From contig JALRLI010000022.1 in assembly GCA_023254555.1 (NCBI GenBank), forward strand, positions 1 to 15,515: a stretch of DNA of 15,515 bases. Direction: 5' to 3'. Both the position numbers and the translations under genes were made by a program. The notes under the pieces are model-generated. The model saw only the letters and a list, made by a program, of their open reading frames with translations. It was not told the origin of the DNA and did not search any database. This DNA comes from Microbacteriaceae bacterium (GTDB lineage: Bacteria; Actinomycetota; Actinomycetes; Actinomycetales; Microbacteriaceae). This document shows positions 1-7,511 of the stretch, one piece after another (within the stretch, counting starts at the first letter, position 1; each line of letters opens with the position of its first letter).

Positions 1-804
1 GTAGGCGTTAGATCTCAACGCGTTCGCAAGGCTCTGAACGTAGGCATGTTCGGAGTTGGAGAAGATTTCATTGATATCTCCCTCTCCGACGATGGAACCC
101 TGCTGCATCACCAGAACGTGATCAACCAGCGCTTCAAGCAGACCGATATCGTGACTGACAATAAACATCGCAGCCTCGTGTTGCTCTCTGTACCCCAGCA
201 GCATGTCAATGAGTTTTGGCCGATTACGAGCATCCACACCCATCGTTGGCTCGTCGAGAATGAGTAACTTGGGCGTGAGCATAAGCGATTTAGCCACGGC
301 TATTCTTTGTCGCTGACCTTTGCTCAACTGGTGGGGAAACTCGTTGAGAACACTCAGTGGGAGGTCACAGTCTGTGATGAGCGCTGCCGCCCGCTCAGCG
401 AAGGGCTCACGGTCAAACTTTTTGTACCGTTCATCGGCTGTCAACATTAATTGCTCACCAACGGTCAAGTCTGGGTTGAGTTTTGCGCCACCATCTTGCG
501 GCAAATAGCCGATTTGCTCTGCTAGAACCCACTGTTTCTTTCGGTTCAGCCTGTCAAGGCTTTGCCCGAACACCTGCACATGCCCGTTCAATTGTTTGAG
601 CTGAGAAGTTTTATCTGCGGTCTCGAGGGCCCGCGCGGCGAGAAACCGTAAAAGAGTCGATTTGCCAGCCCCGCTCTCTCCGAGCAGTGCGGTCACTGAG
701 CCGGCAGGGAGCGCAAAAGATACGCCCTCAACTGCGGTGAATGCTGGGGTTCCGGCATGGGCGGGGTAGCCGATGCTTAAATCTGAGACGATAGCCGCTT
801 GCAC
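1..804 (-). CDS. ABC transporter ATP-binding protein, peptide/nickel type (C-terminus cut by window edge)
   Basis: This is the ATPase subunit of an ABC importer, which hydrolyses ATP on the cytoplasmic face of the membrane to drive uptake. Reading from GTG at 804, 268 codons are open to the left edge with no stop. Visible motifs are Walker A GESGAGKST (42-50), Q-loop Q103, signature LSKGQ (160-164), Walker B LLILDEP (180-186), and H-loop H218 in IVSHD. The tail has EIF followed by a HAYVQSLANAL stretch, resembling the HPYT-L-L tail of the oligopeptide/dipeptide/nickel ATPases (DppD/DppF/NikE group), so that subfamily is inferred; the substrate is unknown. The signature has Lys where the second Gly of SGGQ normally stands. 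Family members are about 250-330 residues, so most of the protein is present. It follows dnaG by 28 bases, and a -10-like TAAACT lies six bases before the GTG, so it may have its own leaderless transcript. Partner permease genes would lie outside the window. Confidence 0.88.
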   Translation of the reverse strand, partial: MQAAIVSDLSIGYPAHAGTPAFTAVEGVSFALPAGSVTALLGESGAGKSTLLRFLAARALETADKTSQLKQLNGHVQVFGQSLDRLNRKKQWVLAEQIGYLPQDGGAKLNPDLTVGEQLMLTADERYKKFDREPFAERAAALITDCDLPLSVLNEFPHQLSKGQRQRIAVAKSLMLTPKLLILDEPTMGVDARNRPKLIDMLLGYREQHEAAMFIVSHDIGLLEALVDHVLVMQQGSIVGEGDINEIFSNSEHAYVQSLANALRSNAY

Positions 805-810
805 AGCCTT

Positions 811-816
811 AGTTTA
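811..816 (-). promoter_or_regulatory. putative -10 box for ABC ATPase gene
   Basis: On the minus strand this reads TAAACT, with six bases between it and the GTG start at 804, which puts the expected transcription start on the start codon. No convincing -35 hexamer is visible, and AAGG is too close to the GTG to serve as a Shine-Dalgarno site. It sits between the dnaG stop and the next gene, so it could provide transcription independent of dnaG. Confidence 0.4.
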
Positions 817-832
817 TGCCGGGGTTTGAAGC

Positions 833-2701
833 TCAGTGCCTTAGTGCTCGGCGAGCCTGTTCGAGTGAGACTATCTGCTCGTTGATGCTGCGGCTCATCT
901 CTGGAGACGCGTCGCCAAGGCGCTGGAGCTTTCTCACCAGCTCAGTTTTGAGACCGAGTAAATCGCGCTCCAGCAGACTTGTGACCACCTCACGCGCATA
1001 GGTGTTTGCAGCTTCTGCTGTTTTCGCAGGAAGAGGCGCGATCGAGAGTTCCCGTGTGAGCTCGAGATACGGTGCCGGCACGGTGTCAAAGATATGTTGG
1101 AGCCAGTCTGATTGCTCCTCCAGTGGCAAATTTGCAGAAATCGCGTCGCGAACCACGACGAGAGAAGGATCAGCCACATGCGCGGTACTTGCCTGGCTCA
1201 AAATTTCGGGGTCGATCACATGCGGTAACTGAAGCATGGCCATCAGCGCGTCACGTTCTAGCCACGTCGATGGATTGTTTGGCAGAGTTGCCAAACTCGC
1301 AGTGCGCTGCTCAGGTGCCACCTGATGATTGGCGGGTTCCGCGAACACTGCTTCGTTTGCATGGCTTGAGCGAGCGTTGGATGCCCGGTTGCTGGCTGAG
1401 CGAATCGCGGCATGTACCTCTGCCATCTCGAGACCGAGCATTCTCGCCAATTCACGCGCATAGCCGGGACGAAGAGAGGGGTCTTTGATATCCGCAACGA
1501 TAGGTGCGGCAGCGCGAAGTGCATTCACCCGACCTTCGACGGTATTTGAATCGAATTTCGAAATTGCCTGTCTCAGCGCGAACTCAAACAGCGGAATCTT
1601 TCGCGCGAAAATAGCTCGCACAGCCTCATCACCTTTGCGCAGGCGCAGGTCACACGGATCTAGGCCATCTGGGGCTTCGGCGACGAAGGTTTGTGCTGTG
1701 AAACGTTTTTCATCACTAAATGCTCGAAGCGCTGCTTTTTGCCCAGCCTCGTCTGGGTCGAAGGTGAAGATCACTTCTCCCGCTGCATCATCTCCCATGA
1801 CTCTACGCAAAACCGAGATGTGATCGTGCCCGAAGGCCGTTCCGCAGGTTGCGACGGCGGTCGTGATGCCAGCAAGGTGGCACGCCATAACGTCGGTGTA
1901 TCCCTCAACCACCACGACGCTCTTCGACCGAGAAATTGACTTCTTGGCAAGATCAAGCCCATATAAGACGTTTGATTTGTGATAAATCGGGGTTTCGGGT
2001 GTGTTGAGGTACTTCGGCCCCTGGTCATCCTCGTAGAGCTTTCTCGCACCGAACCCTATTGTTTGACCACTCGTGTCTCGAATCGGCCACAGTAGTCGTC
2101 CTCGAAACCGATCATAAATTCCTTTATCACCCTGCGACGCGAGCCCGGCAGCGGTCAGCTCTGCCTTGGTAAAGCCTTTGGCAGTCAAATGCTTGGTGAG
2201 CGCGTCCCATCCCTTCGGCGCATATCCGATTCCAAATTGCTCAGCTGCTGCAGAATCAAAGCTTCTTTGTTGCAAGAATTGACGCGCAGTCTCAGCTTCA
2301 GCCCCGGCTAATTGCGAACGGTAAAACTCAGCCGCTGCAGCATTTGCCGCGATGAGTCTCGCTCTGCTTTCTCCTGATTCCCTCGGCTTTGAACCTTCTT
2401 CATAGGTCAGCACGTAACCGATACGGGCGGCAAGCCTCTCTACACTTTCGGTAAAGGTGAGGTGATCCATCCGCTGAAGAAACGAAATGGCGTCACCAGA
2501 TTCACCGCACCCAAAGCAGTGGTAGTAACCATTTGACGGTCGCACGTGAAAACTTGGACTGCGCTCGTCATGAAACGGGCAAAGCCCTTTCAGCGAGTCG
2601 ACGCCAGCCGACTTGAGAGCCACATGATCGCTCACGACATCGACAATGTTCGTGCGCGCTTTAACCTCTTCGATATCACTCGAGCGGATGCGGCCTGCCA
2701 T
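833..2701 (-). CDS. dnaG: DNA primase DnaG
   Basis: DnaG makes the short RNA primers for chromosome replication, acting with the replicative helicase DnaB at the fork. The 622-residue length is normal for bacterial primases. The N-terminal zinc-binding domain is visible as C41-P-F-H44 and C62-F-G-C65. The RNA polymerase core follows, with RFRGRLLWPIRD near 198-209, the Toprim motif EGYTD at 266-270 and acidic DPDEAG at 315-320 that binds catalytic metals. The C-terminal third is helical and poorly conserved, as expected of the DnaB-interacting region. The ATG at 2701 is nine bases after the dgt stop and has no clear Shine-Dalgarno sequence. A -10-like TAGACT sits six bases upstream, so dnaG may be transcribed separately as a leaderless mRNA as well as from the dgt operon. 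dgt followed by dnaG is also the order in Mycobacterium. There is no sign of truncation. Confidence 0.98.
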   Translation of the reverse strand: MAGRIRSSDIEEVKARTNIVDVVSDHVALKSAGVDSLKGLCPFHDERSPSFHVRPSNGYYHCFGCGESGDAISFLQRMDHLTFTESVERLAARIGYVLTYEEGSKPRESGESRARLIAANAAAAEFYRSQLAGAEAETARQFLQQRSFDSAAAEQFGIGYAPKGWDALTKHLTAKGFTKAELTAAGLASQGDKGIYDRFRGRLLWPIRDTSGQTIGFGARKLYEDDQGPKYLNTPETPIYHKSNVLYGLDLAKKSISRSKSVVVVEGYTDVMACHLAGITTAVATCGTAFGHDHISVLRRVMGDDAAGEVIFTFDPDEAGQKAALRAFSDEKRFTAQTFVAEAPDGLDPCDLRLRKGDEAVRAIFARKIPLFEFALRQAISKFDSNTVEGRVNALRAAAPIVADIKDPSLRPGYARELARMLGLEMAEVHAAIRSASNRASNARSSHANEAVFAEPANHQVAPEQRTASLATLPNNPSTWLERDALMAMLQLPHVIDPEILSQASTAHVADPSLVVVRDAISANLPLEEQSDWLQHIFDTVPAPYLELTRELSIAPLPAKTAEAANTYAREVVTSLLERDLLGLKTELVRKLQRLGDASPEMSRSINEQIVSLEQARRALRH

Positions 2702-2707
2702 GTGACG

Positions 2708-2713
2708 AGTCTA
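2708..2713 (-). promoter_or_regulatory. putative -10 box for dnaG overlapping the dgt stop codon
   Basis: The minus strand reads TAGACT, six bases before the dnaG ATG. Its first three bases are the TAG stop codon of dgt. It fits the TANNNT form seen at leaderless actinobacterial genes. No strong -35 hexamer is visible. Confidence 0.4.
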
Positions 2714-3976
2714 AACGAGTGGAGCCATACACAGCCGACCATGCCACGCAATCGCCGACTGGTCGGTCAGTGACGCGACTTGATCAATCACGGCTCGCTT
2801 CGCGCCCGCCTCATCATTCGCAGATTCAAAATCTGTGGCGTACGCGGGTTCTAGCTCAGCTGAGCCGTTACCATCTCGCCAGAGCGTTTCAAGGAGCTCA
2901 GTGAGGAGCGCTCGTTGCCGAAGATACGTCGGCTGTCTCTCATCCTTAGCCATCACAAAAGCGGCAACAATACCTTTGAGTACCGCTATCTCAGCGCGAA
3001 CGGGAGCTGGCACCACAATCTGGGCGCTATACCTTGCCAGATTTGCGTCGGGCTGTGACTCGCGAGTCGCGGCGATAGAGGCACGAGCGAAACTGCCAAT
3101 CATGTGACTGGTGAAATTCTTCAGCTGAGCCTGATTTGCGCGGCTCCCCGACCACTCGGTGAGCCAGGTTTCTGACTCAGCCATCCGGTTGAACGCTTCA
3201 CCCAACTCATCGTCAGTAAATTTTTGCCCTGCCCAGTCGGATATCGCTCGAATAAGAGCCTCGTGGCCCGACCGCGCAGTCAAGATGGCCGGGTCGATAT
3301 GCCCACCGACAATGGCATCCTCGAAGTCGTGAACCGAATACGCAATATCGTCTGAGAGATCCATCGTTTGCGCCTCGATACACGGGGTCTTCCCGGGGGC
3401 ACCACTGCGCATCCACTCAAAAACCGCGGTGTCGGATTCGAAAACACCGAACTTGGCACGACCGGATGGATCGTTCACCGCGTCGGCTAGGCTCCACGGA
3501 TACTTGCAACTCGCATCAAGAGTCGCCCTGGTGAGGTTCAGCCCGAAGCTCACGCCTGCCGCATTTATCACCTTCGGTTCGAGTCTGGTCAACACTCGGA
3601 GTGTCTGCGCGTTTCCCTCAAACCCGCCGATGTCGGCTGCCCAATCGTTCAAAGCCTGCTCGCCGTTGTGCCCAAACGGTGGATGACCAAGGTCATGTGC
3701 CAAACACGCAGTATCAACCACATCAGCTTCGAGGTTGAGCGAAGTGGCAAGTTCACGTCCAATCTGTGCAACCTCAAGTGAGTGCGTCAGGCGATTACGC
3801 GCAAAGTCGAGCCCAGCCTGTGGGCTGAGCACCTGGGTCTTTGCCGCCAGTCTGCGCCAGGCGGACGAGTGTATGAGCCGGGCTCGGTCACGCGCAAAGT
3901 CGGATCTTGCTCCGCTGTGTACCTCTGGCAAGAAGCGCTCATGGTCTGATTCGGAATATCCAGTTACCGAAGGCAT
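2711..3976 (-). CDS. dgt: Deoxyguanosinetriphosphate triphosphohydrolase-like protein (HD-domain dNTPase)
   Basis: This is a cytosolic HD-superfamily dNTP triphosphohydrolase, which cleaves dNTPs to the nucleoside and inorganic triphosphate and so trims dNTP pools. The metal ligands of the HD fold are visible: H65 in NRLTHS, H94-D95 in AHDLGHPPFGH, and the distal Asp around 209-210 in MDLSDDIAYSVHDFED. The 421 residues fit the dGTPase-like family. The exact substrate preference cannot be read from sequence, because many actinobacterial members act on several dNTPs. The ATG follows the dusB stop directly (TAAATG), and GGGGG a few bases upstream serves as ribosome-binding site inside the end of dusB, which implies coupled translation. 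It lies immediately upstream of dnaG, linking dNTP control with replication priming, an arrangement found across actinobacteria. Confidence 0.96.
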   Translation of the reverse strand: MPSVTGYSESDHERFLPEVHSGARSDFARDRARLIHSSAWRRLAAKTQVLSPQAGLDFARNRLTHSLEVAQIGRELATSLNLEADVVDTACLAHDLGHPPFGHNGEQALNDWAADIGGFEGNAQTLRVLTRLEPKVINAAGVSFGLNLTRATLDASCKYPWSLADAVNDPSGRAKFGVFESDTAVFEWMRSGAPGKTPCIEAQTMDLSDDIAYSVHDFEDAIVGGHIDPAILTARSGHEALIRAISDWAGQKFTDDELGEAFNRMAESETWLTEWSGSRANQAQLKNFTSHMIGSFARASIAATRESQPDANLARYSAQIVVPAPVRAEIAVLKGIVAAFVMAKDERQPTYLRQRALLTELLETLWRDGNGSAELEPAYATDFESANDEAGAKRAVIDQVASLTDQSAIAWHGRLCMAPLV

Positions 3977-5167
3977 TTATCCCCCGCTGTCATCGCGCTC
4001 GGCGTCAAGCAACTCCGCCTTGTCGCTCTCAGCAAGACAGCGCGTGTCGAGCCAGCGGTCGGGCAGAGCTGTGCGCTTTGGTGAGCCTGCTCGCCCGCGC
4101 GGACCCTCAGCGTCAATTCCCGGGTAAGGAGCGGACGAGTCGAGCGTGGCGAAGATATCGTCCATCTCCGACAGTGACTCAACAAGCGCGAGCGCCTTTC
4201 GGGTTTCTGAACCCACGGGATAGCCTTTGAAATACCAGGCGATGTGCTTCCGGATATCCCTACACGCGCGGTTTTCACTTTCGAAAAAATCTACGAGCAG
4301 TTCGGTGTGCCGACGCAAAGCTGCCAGTACCTGGCCCAAATTCGGTTGAATCGTGAGAGTCGGATCAAAAACTTCGCCCCGTGATCTTGCATCGAAAGCA
4401 GCTGCAAGGTCGCCAAACAGCCACGGCCTGCCGAGACATCCACGACCGACCACGACTCCGTCACATCCCGTTTCATCCACCATCCGGATCGCGTCTTGCG
4501 CCGACCAAATGTCACCATTGCCCAGTATCGGCACTGAAGTGATGGCCTCTTTCAAGGTGCCAATGGATGACCAATCCGCTTCACCAGAGTAGAACTGGCT
4601 CGCGGTGCGAGCGTGCAGCGCTATCGCGGCCACTCCTGCGTCAGCCGCGGCTTGAGCAGAATCGAGGAACGTCAAATGTTCATCGTCAATGCCCTTGCGC
4701 ATTTTCACCGTTACCGGGATTGAACCTGCATTATCGACTGCAGCTTTGACGATCGATGCAAAGAGATCTTGTTTCCACGGCAGTGCAGCTCCCCCGCCTT
4801 TACGCGTGACTTTCGGGACAGGACAACCAAAGTTCAAGTCAATGTGGTCCGCAAGGTTTTCGGCAACCAAATACTTGACTGCTTCACCGACATACCGCGG
4901 GTCTACTCCGTAGAGCTGAATCGATCGGGGCGTCTCACTCTCGTGATGTTTGATGAGGCGAAGTGATGCCGGAGAACGCTCTACGAGTGCGCGGCTCGTG
5001 ATCATCTCTGACACATAGAGCCCAGCCCCGTATTCTCGGCAGAGGCGCCGAAACGCAGTGTTCGTGATGCCAGCCATCGGGGCCAACACCACTGGAGCAC
5101 TCAGAGAAAGCGGGCCTATTCTGAGCACGCTTGACGGAGCTTGCACGCCGCTTTCGATGACTGACAC
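3977..5167 (-). CDS. dusB: tRNA-dihydrouridine synthase B
   Basis: DusB is an FMN- and NADPH-dependent enzyme that reduces specific uridines in the tRNA D-loop to dihydrouridine. The TIM-barrel landmarks are clear: LAPMAGITNTAFRRLC (28-43) at the FMN site, the catalytic Cys C115 in NFGCPVPKV, the RKGGGAALP stretch after it, VKMRKG, ALHAR and the phosphate-binding VVGRGCLGRPWLF. The 396 residues are longer than the roughly 330 of the Escherichia coli protein because of an acidic, Pro/Gly/Arg-rich C-terminal extension common in actinobacterial members. The start is GTG at 5167, 12 bases after the uppS stop. The upstream GTGAG is only a weak and crowded ribosome site, so a GTG seven codons further in is a conceivable alternative. 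The stop codon abuts the dgt ATG. Confidence 0.96.
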   Translation of the reverse strand: MSVIESGVQAPSSVLRIGPLSLSAPVVLAPMAGITNTAFRRLCREYGAGLYVSEMITSRALVERSPASLRLIKHHESETPRSIQLYGVDPRYVGEAVKYLVAENLADHIDLNFGCPVPKVTRKGGGAALPWKQDLFASIVKAAVDNAGSIPVTVKMRKGIDDEHLTFLDSAQAAADAGVAAIALHARTASQFYSGEADWSSIGTLKEAITSVPILGNGDIWSAQDAIRMVDETGCDGVVVGRGCLGRPWLFGDLAAAFDARSRGEVFDPTLTIQPNLGQVLAALRRHTELLVDFFESENRACRDIRKHIAWYFKGYPVGSETRKALALVESLSEMDDIFATLDSSAPYPGIDAEGPRGRAGSPKRTALPDRWLDTRCLAESDKAELLDAERDDSGG

Positions 5168-5179
5168 CTCACTATTGTT

Positions 5180-5962
5180 TCACGCGGTGAGGTCAGGCGT
5201 TGGTGCATCCACAGCCCCACCGAATCGTCGATCCCGATCACGGTAGATGTCTATTGCTTGCCAAAGATTTTCTCTGCTGAAATCTGGCCAAAGCGTGTCT
5301 AGGAACACCATCTCAGCATACGCAGACTGCCAGAGCATGAAGTTACTCGTTCGTTGCTCGCCTGAACTACGCACAAATAAGTCAACGTCTGGCAGCTCGG
5401 GCACATACAGGTTTCTGGCGATGGTGCGCTCAGTGATGTGTGAGGGTGTGAGTCGACCCGCAGCTACCTCTGCGGCGATTTGGCGAACCGCATCGGTGAT
5501 TTCGTTTCGGCCGCCATAGTTGACACACATTGTGAGGGTGAGCCCGTCATTGTTCCGCGTCTGCCGTTCGGTATCTTGAAGCTCCTTAATGACTGATCCC
5601 CAGAGTCGAGGTTTGCGCCCGGCCCATCGAACCCGAACATTCCAATCGTGAAGTTGAGCTCGTCTGCGTCGAAGCACCTCCCTGTTGAAACCCATCAGAA
5701 ATCTCACTTCATCAGGTGATCTGCGCCAATTTTCAGTACTGAAAGCGTAGACGCTCAGATTCTTGACCCCGATTTGGATCGCACCGGCGACAACATCGAG
5801 GAGCGACTGCTCTCCCATACGGTGGCCCTCGACCCGAGTCAATCCTCGGGCGTTAGCCCAGCGCCCGTTGCCGTCCATCACGATGGCGACGTGTTCGGGA
5901 ATACCAACGTTCGGTGACGATGGGTACTGTCCAGTCCAGTCAACAGGCTGTAATTCGGTCAC
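5180..5962 (-). CDS. uppS: Isoprenyl transferase (cis-prenyl, undecaprenyl-diphosphate synthase family)
   Basis: This enzyme condenses isopentenyl diphosphate onto an allylic diphosphate with cis geometry to make the polyprenyl carrier lipid used for peptidoglycan and other wall polymers. It acts at the cytoplasmic face of the membrane. Key residues are present: D30-G-N-G-R-W (catalytic Asp and the motif binding the allylic substrate), STENW near 75-79, and R198, E202 and R204 in RSSGEQRTSNFMLWQ, which bind isopentenyl diphosphate. The 260 residues are normal. Product chain length cannot be deduced, and actinobacteria often make decaprenyl or shorter chains. GTG at 5962 is nine bases after the recO stop. 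AGGAG directly abuts the GTG, too close for normal Shine-Dalgarno use, while TAGAGT lies six bases upstream, so leaderless initiation is plausible. Confidence 0.96.
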   Translation of the reverse strand: MTELQPVDWTGQYPSSPNVGIPEHVAIVMDGNGRWANARGLTRVEGHRMGEQSLLDVVAGAIQIGVKNLSVYAFSTENWRRSPDEVRFLMGFNREVLRRRRAQLHDWNVRVRWAGRKPRLWGSVIKELQDTERQTRNNDGLTLTMCVNYGGRNEITDAVRQIAAEVAAGRLTPSHITERTIARNLYVPELPDVDLFVRSSGEQRTSNFMLWQSAYAEMVFLDTLWPDFSRENLWQAIDIYRDRDRRFGGAVDAPTPDLTA

Positions 5963-5968
5963 TCCTAA

Positions 5969-5974
5969 ACTCTA
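5969..5974 (-). promoter_or_regulatory. putative -10 box for uppS overlapping the recO stop codon
   Basis: The minus strand reads TAGAGT, exactly six bases upstream of the uppS GTG. As at dnaG, its first three bases are the TAG stop codon of the preceding gene. No clear -35 element is visible. Confidence 0.35.
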
Positions 5975-6721
5975 GTGACCCTCTGGCGGCTCGATCTTAT
6001 TTCGAGCCATAGTTGCCACCGATCGCAGTGAACGCTCCAAGTGCCACTGCGTGTAGGCAGCCACGAAGCCTGAACCTAGCTGGCGCGCCTGCTTTGGAAC
6101 TGCCAGAGCAACCTGCCACTCTCCTGACAACAACGCACCCAACAGCTCTACAGTTCCGCGCTCAACCCTGGGCGTTCCAGCTTCTGCGCAGGCGTCGCAC
6201 ACCACGCCTCCATATTGGATGGCCAGGGCAGTGTGTTCACCCTCTCCCCCACATCTCACGCACTGATTGAACCCGGGTGCCCAACCGGCCAGCCCAATTG
6301 CACGCAGCAAGTAAGCGTCGCGCACGAGTTGTGTCGGATATTCGGATGTCGAAAGCGAACGAAGTGCGCCGACCAAGAGCGCATATTGCGCCCGGGCGGG
6401 AGCGTCTCCCGTTAGCTTCTCAGCAGTTTCGACCATCACGCTTGCCGCTTGATACGCTTCAAAATCAGCGCTAATTGAGGCACCATACGATCCAAGCATC
6501 TCTGCCTGATTCACAGTGTCGAGTGTTCTGCCCTGGTAGAGCTGAAGGTCTGCAACCATAAAAGGCTCTAAACGCGCACCGAATTTCGACGTTATTTTTC
6601 GCACGCCTTTTGCCACAGCACGAACTTGGCCGTGCTCTTTGGTCAGGAGTGTGAGAATGCGGTCAGCCTCACCCAATTTATGGGTTCTCAGCACTACTGC
6701 TTCATCTCGATAGAGCGGCAC
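5972..6721 (-). CDS. recO: DNA repair protein RecO
   Basis: RecO works with RecR, and with RecF where present, to load RecA onto SSB-coated single-stranded DNA during gap repair, and it anneals complementary strands. The N-terminal OB-fold is recognisable from YRDEAVVLRTHKLGEADRI and the KGVRK stretch. A zinc-finger of the type usual in Gram-positive RecO is visible as C154-V-R-C157 and C175-D-A-C178. The 249 residues match the family. The start is GTG at 6721. No Shine-Dalgarno sequence precedes it, but GATAAT lies six bases upstream, which suggests a leaderless mRNA. It is divergent from the TRIC channel gene and heads the recO-uppS-dusB-dgt-dnaG run. Confidence 0.95.
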   Translation of the reverse strand: MPLYRDEAVVLRTHKLGEADRILTLLTKEHGQVRAVAKGVRKITSKFGARLEPFMVADLQLYQGRTLDTVNQAEMLGSYGASISADFEAYQAASVMVETAEKLTGDAPARAQYALLVGALRSLSTSEYPTQLVRDAYLLRAIGLAGWAPGFNQCVRCGGEGEHTALAIQYGGVVCDACAEAGTPRVERGTVELLGALLSGEWQVALAVPKQARQLGSGFVAAYTQWHLERSLRSVATMARNKIEPPEGH

Positions 6722-6724
6722 TTG

Positions 6725-6745
6725 CCCATTATCAATGACAATGGG
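6725..6745. promoter_or_regulatory. overlapping divergent promoters and palindrome between recO and TRIC gene
   Basis: On the minus strand GATAAT (6733-6728) lies six bases before the recO GTG. On the plus strand CATTAT (6727-6732) covers almost the same base pairs and would start a transcript near 6739, ahead of the TRIC gene. The region is also an inverted repeat: CCCATT (6725-6730) and AATGGG (6740-6745) flank nine bases. It is therefore a candidate two-way promoter, possibly with an operator. -35 elements are weak on both strands. Confidence 0.45.
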
Positions 6746-6758
6746 AGAGAATCGAAGT

Positions 6759-7490
6759 GTGACCGCCGTTCAATTCAATATTCCGCTCTGGGTCGATTTG
6801 ACTGCAATCGCTGTGGGCAGCCTGCAGGGAGCCATGTTCGCAGCGGGATTCAAGCGAGTGGACCTGTTGGGAGTAGCCCTGATCGGCATCACAACTGGCT
6901 TTGGTGGCGGGCTACTTCGTGATCTGCTGCTCGGGGTCACTCCGGTTGTCTTCACCGATAATGCCTATATTCTGACTGCCTTGATTGCGTCGTTTGTTGG
7001 CATGCTCACCGCGAAACTTCTGCAACGAGTTGACCCTGTAATCACGCTGCTCGACGCCCTCACTATAGGACTCTTCGCTTCTCTTGGCACGGCAAAGGCG
7101 CTCTCGCTCGGGCTACCCACTGTTCCCGCGCTCTTCATCGGAATGGTTGCAGCAGTTGGAGGCGGCGTCATTCGAGACATGATGCTGAACATACCGATCG
7201 GGCTGATGCACGTCGGTTCGCTCTACGCGGTGGCCGCACTCGCAGGCGCTGGTTCATTCATTGCGCTTCTGGCTCTCGGCTTAGAGCCAGCCATCACATT
7301 GGCAGCGAGTATCCTCATCACAGCATTGATTCGCTTGCTCGCTGTGCGATTTGGTTGGAGCCTGCCCGAACAGCGTGCGCTCAATCGAAGGATGTTGCGT
7401 CGCCAACGCGAAGCCGAAGCCACCTTAGAGGCAATTCGCACACAGACGATTCCCATTATTCGACCAGACTCGGATCCTGAATCTGATTGA
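6759..7490 (+). CDS. TRIC-type cation channel family membrane protein (UPF0126)
   Basis: This is an integral membrane protein of the prokaryotic TRIC (trimeric intracellular cation) channel family, whose characterised members form trimers conducting monovalent cations, mainly K+. Its role in this cell is not known. About seven hydrophobic segments fill residues 10-200. The internal duplication typical of the family is plain: GFGGGLLRD (47-55) and AVGGGVIRD (132-140). A basic, charged tail of about 40 residues follows. I prefer GTG at 6759 because GGGAG lies about ten bases upstream and the protein then begins near IPLWVDL, as homologues do. ATG at 6735 would add eight residues and has no ribosome site. 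It is the only plus-strand gene here, divergent from recO and ending nine bases from the leuA stop. Confidence 0.9.
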   Translation: MTAVQFNIPLWVDLTAIAVGSLQGAMFAAGFKRVDLLGVALIGITTGFGGGLLRDLLLGVTPVVFTDNAYILTALIASFVGMLTAKLLQRVDPVITLLDALTIGLFASLGTAKALSLGLPTVPALFIGMVAAVGGGVIRDMMLNIPIGLMHVGSLYAVAALAGAGSFIALLALGLEPAITLAASILITALIRLLAVRFGWSLPEQRALNRRMLRRQREAEATLEAIRTQTIPIIRPDSDPESD

Positions 7491-7493
7491 GTG

Positions 7494-7511
7494 AAAACGC
7501 TATCGCGAGCG
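7494..7511 (-). terminator. weak candidate terminator at the leuA 3' end
   Basis: On the minus strand CGCT and AGCG can pair around a six-base loop that overlaps the last leuA codons and its TAG stop, followed by TTTT. The four-base stem is short for an intrinsic terminator, so this is tentative. No alternative terminator is visible between the convergent leuA and TRIC genes. Confidence 0.25.

Noticed and set aside
1072..1488. 138-codon plus-strand frame within dnaG
   Set aside because: It is fully antisense to dnaG, with no recognisable domain or ribosome-binding site.
6735..6758. ATG at 6735 as the TRIC gene start
   Set aside because: It lies at or before the predicted transcript start and has no ribosome site, whereas GGGAG precedes GTG at 6759 at good spacing.
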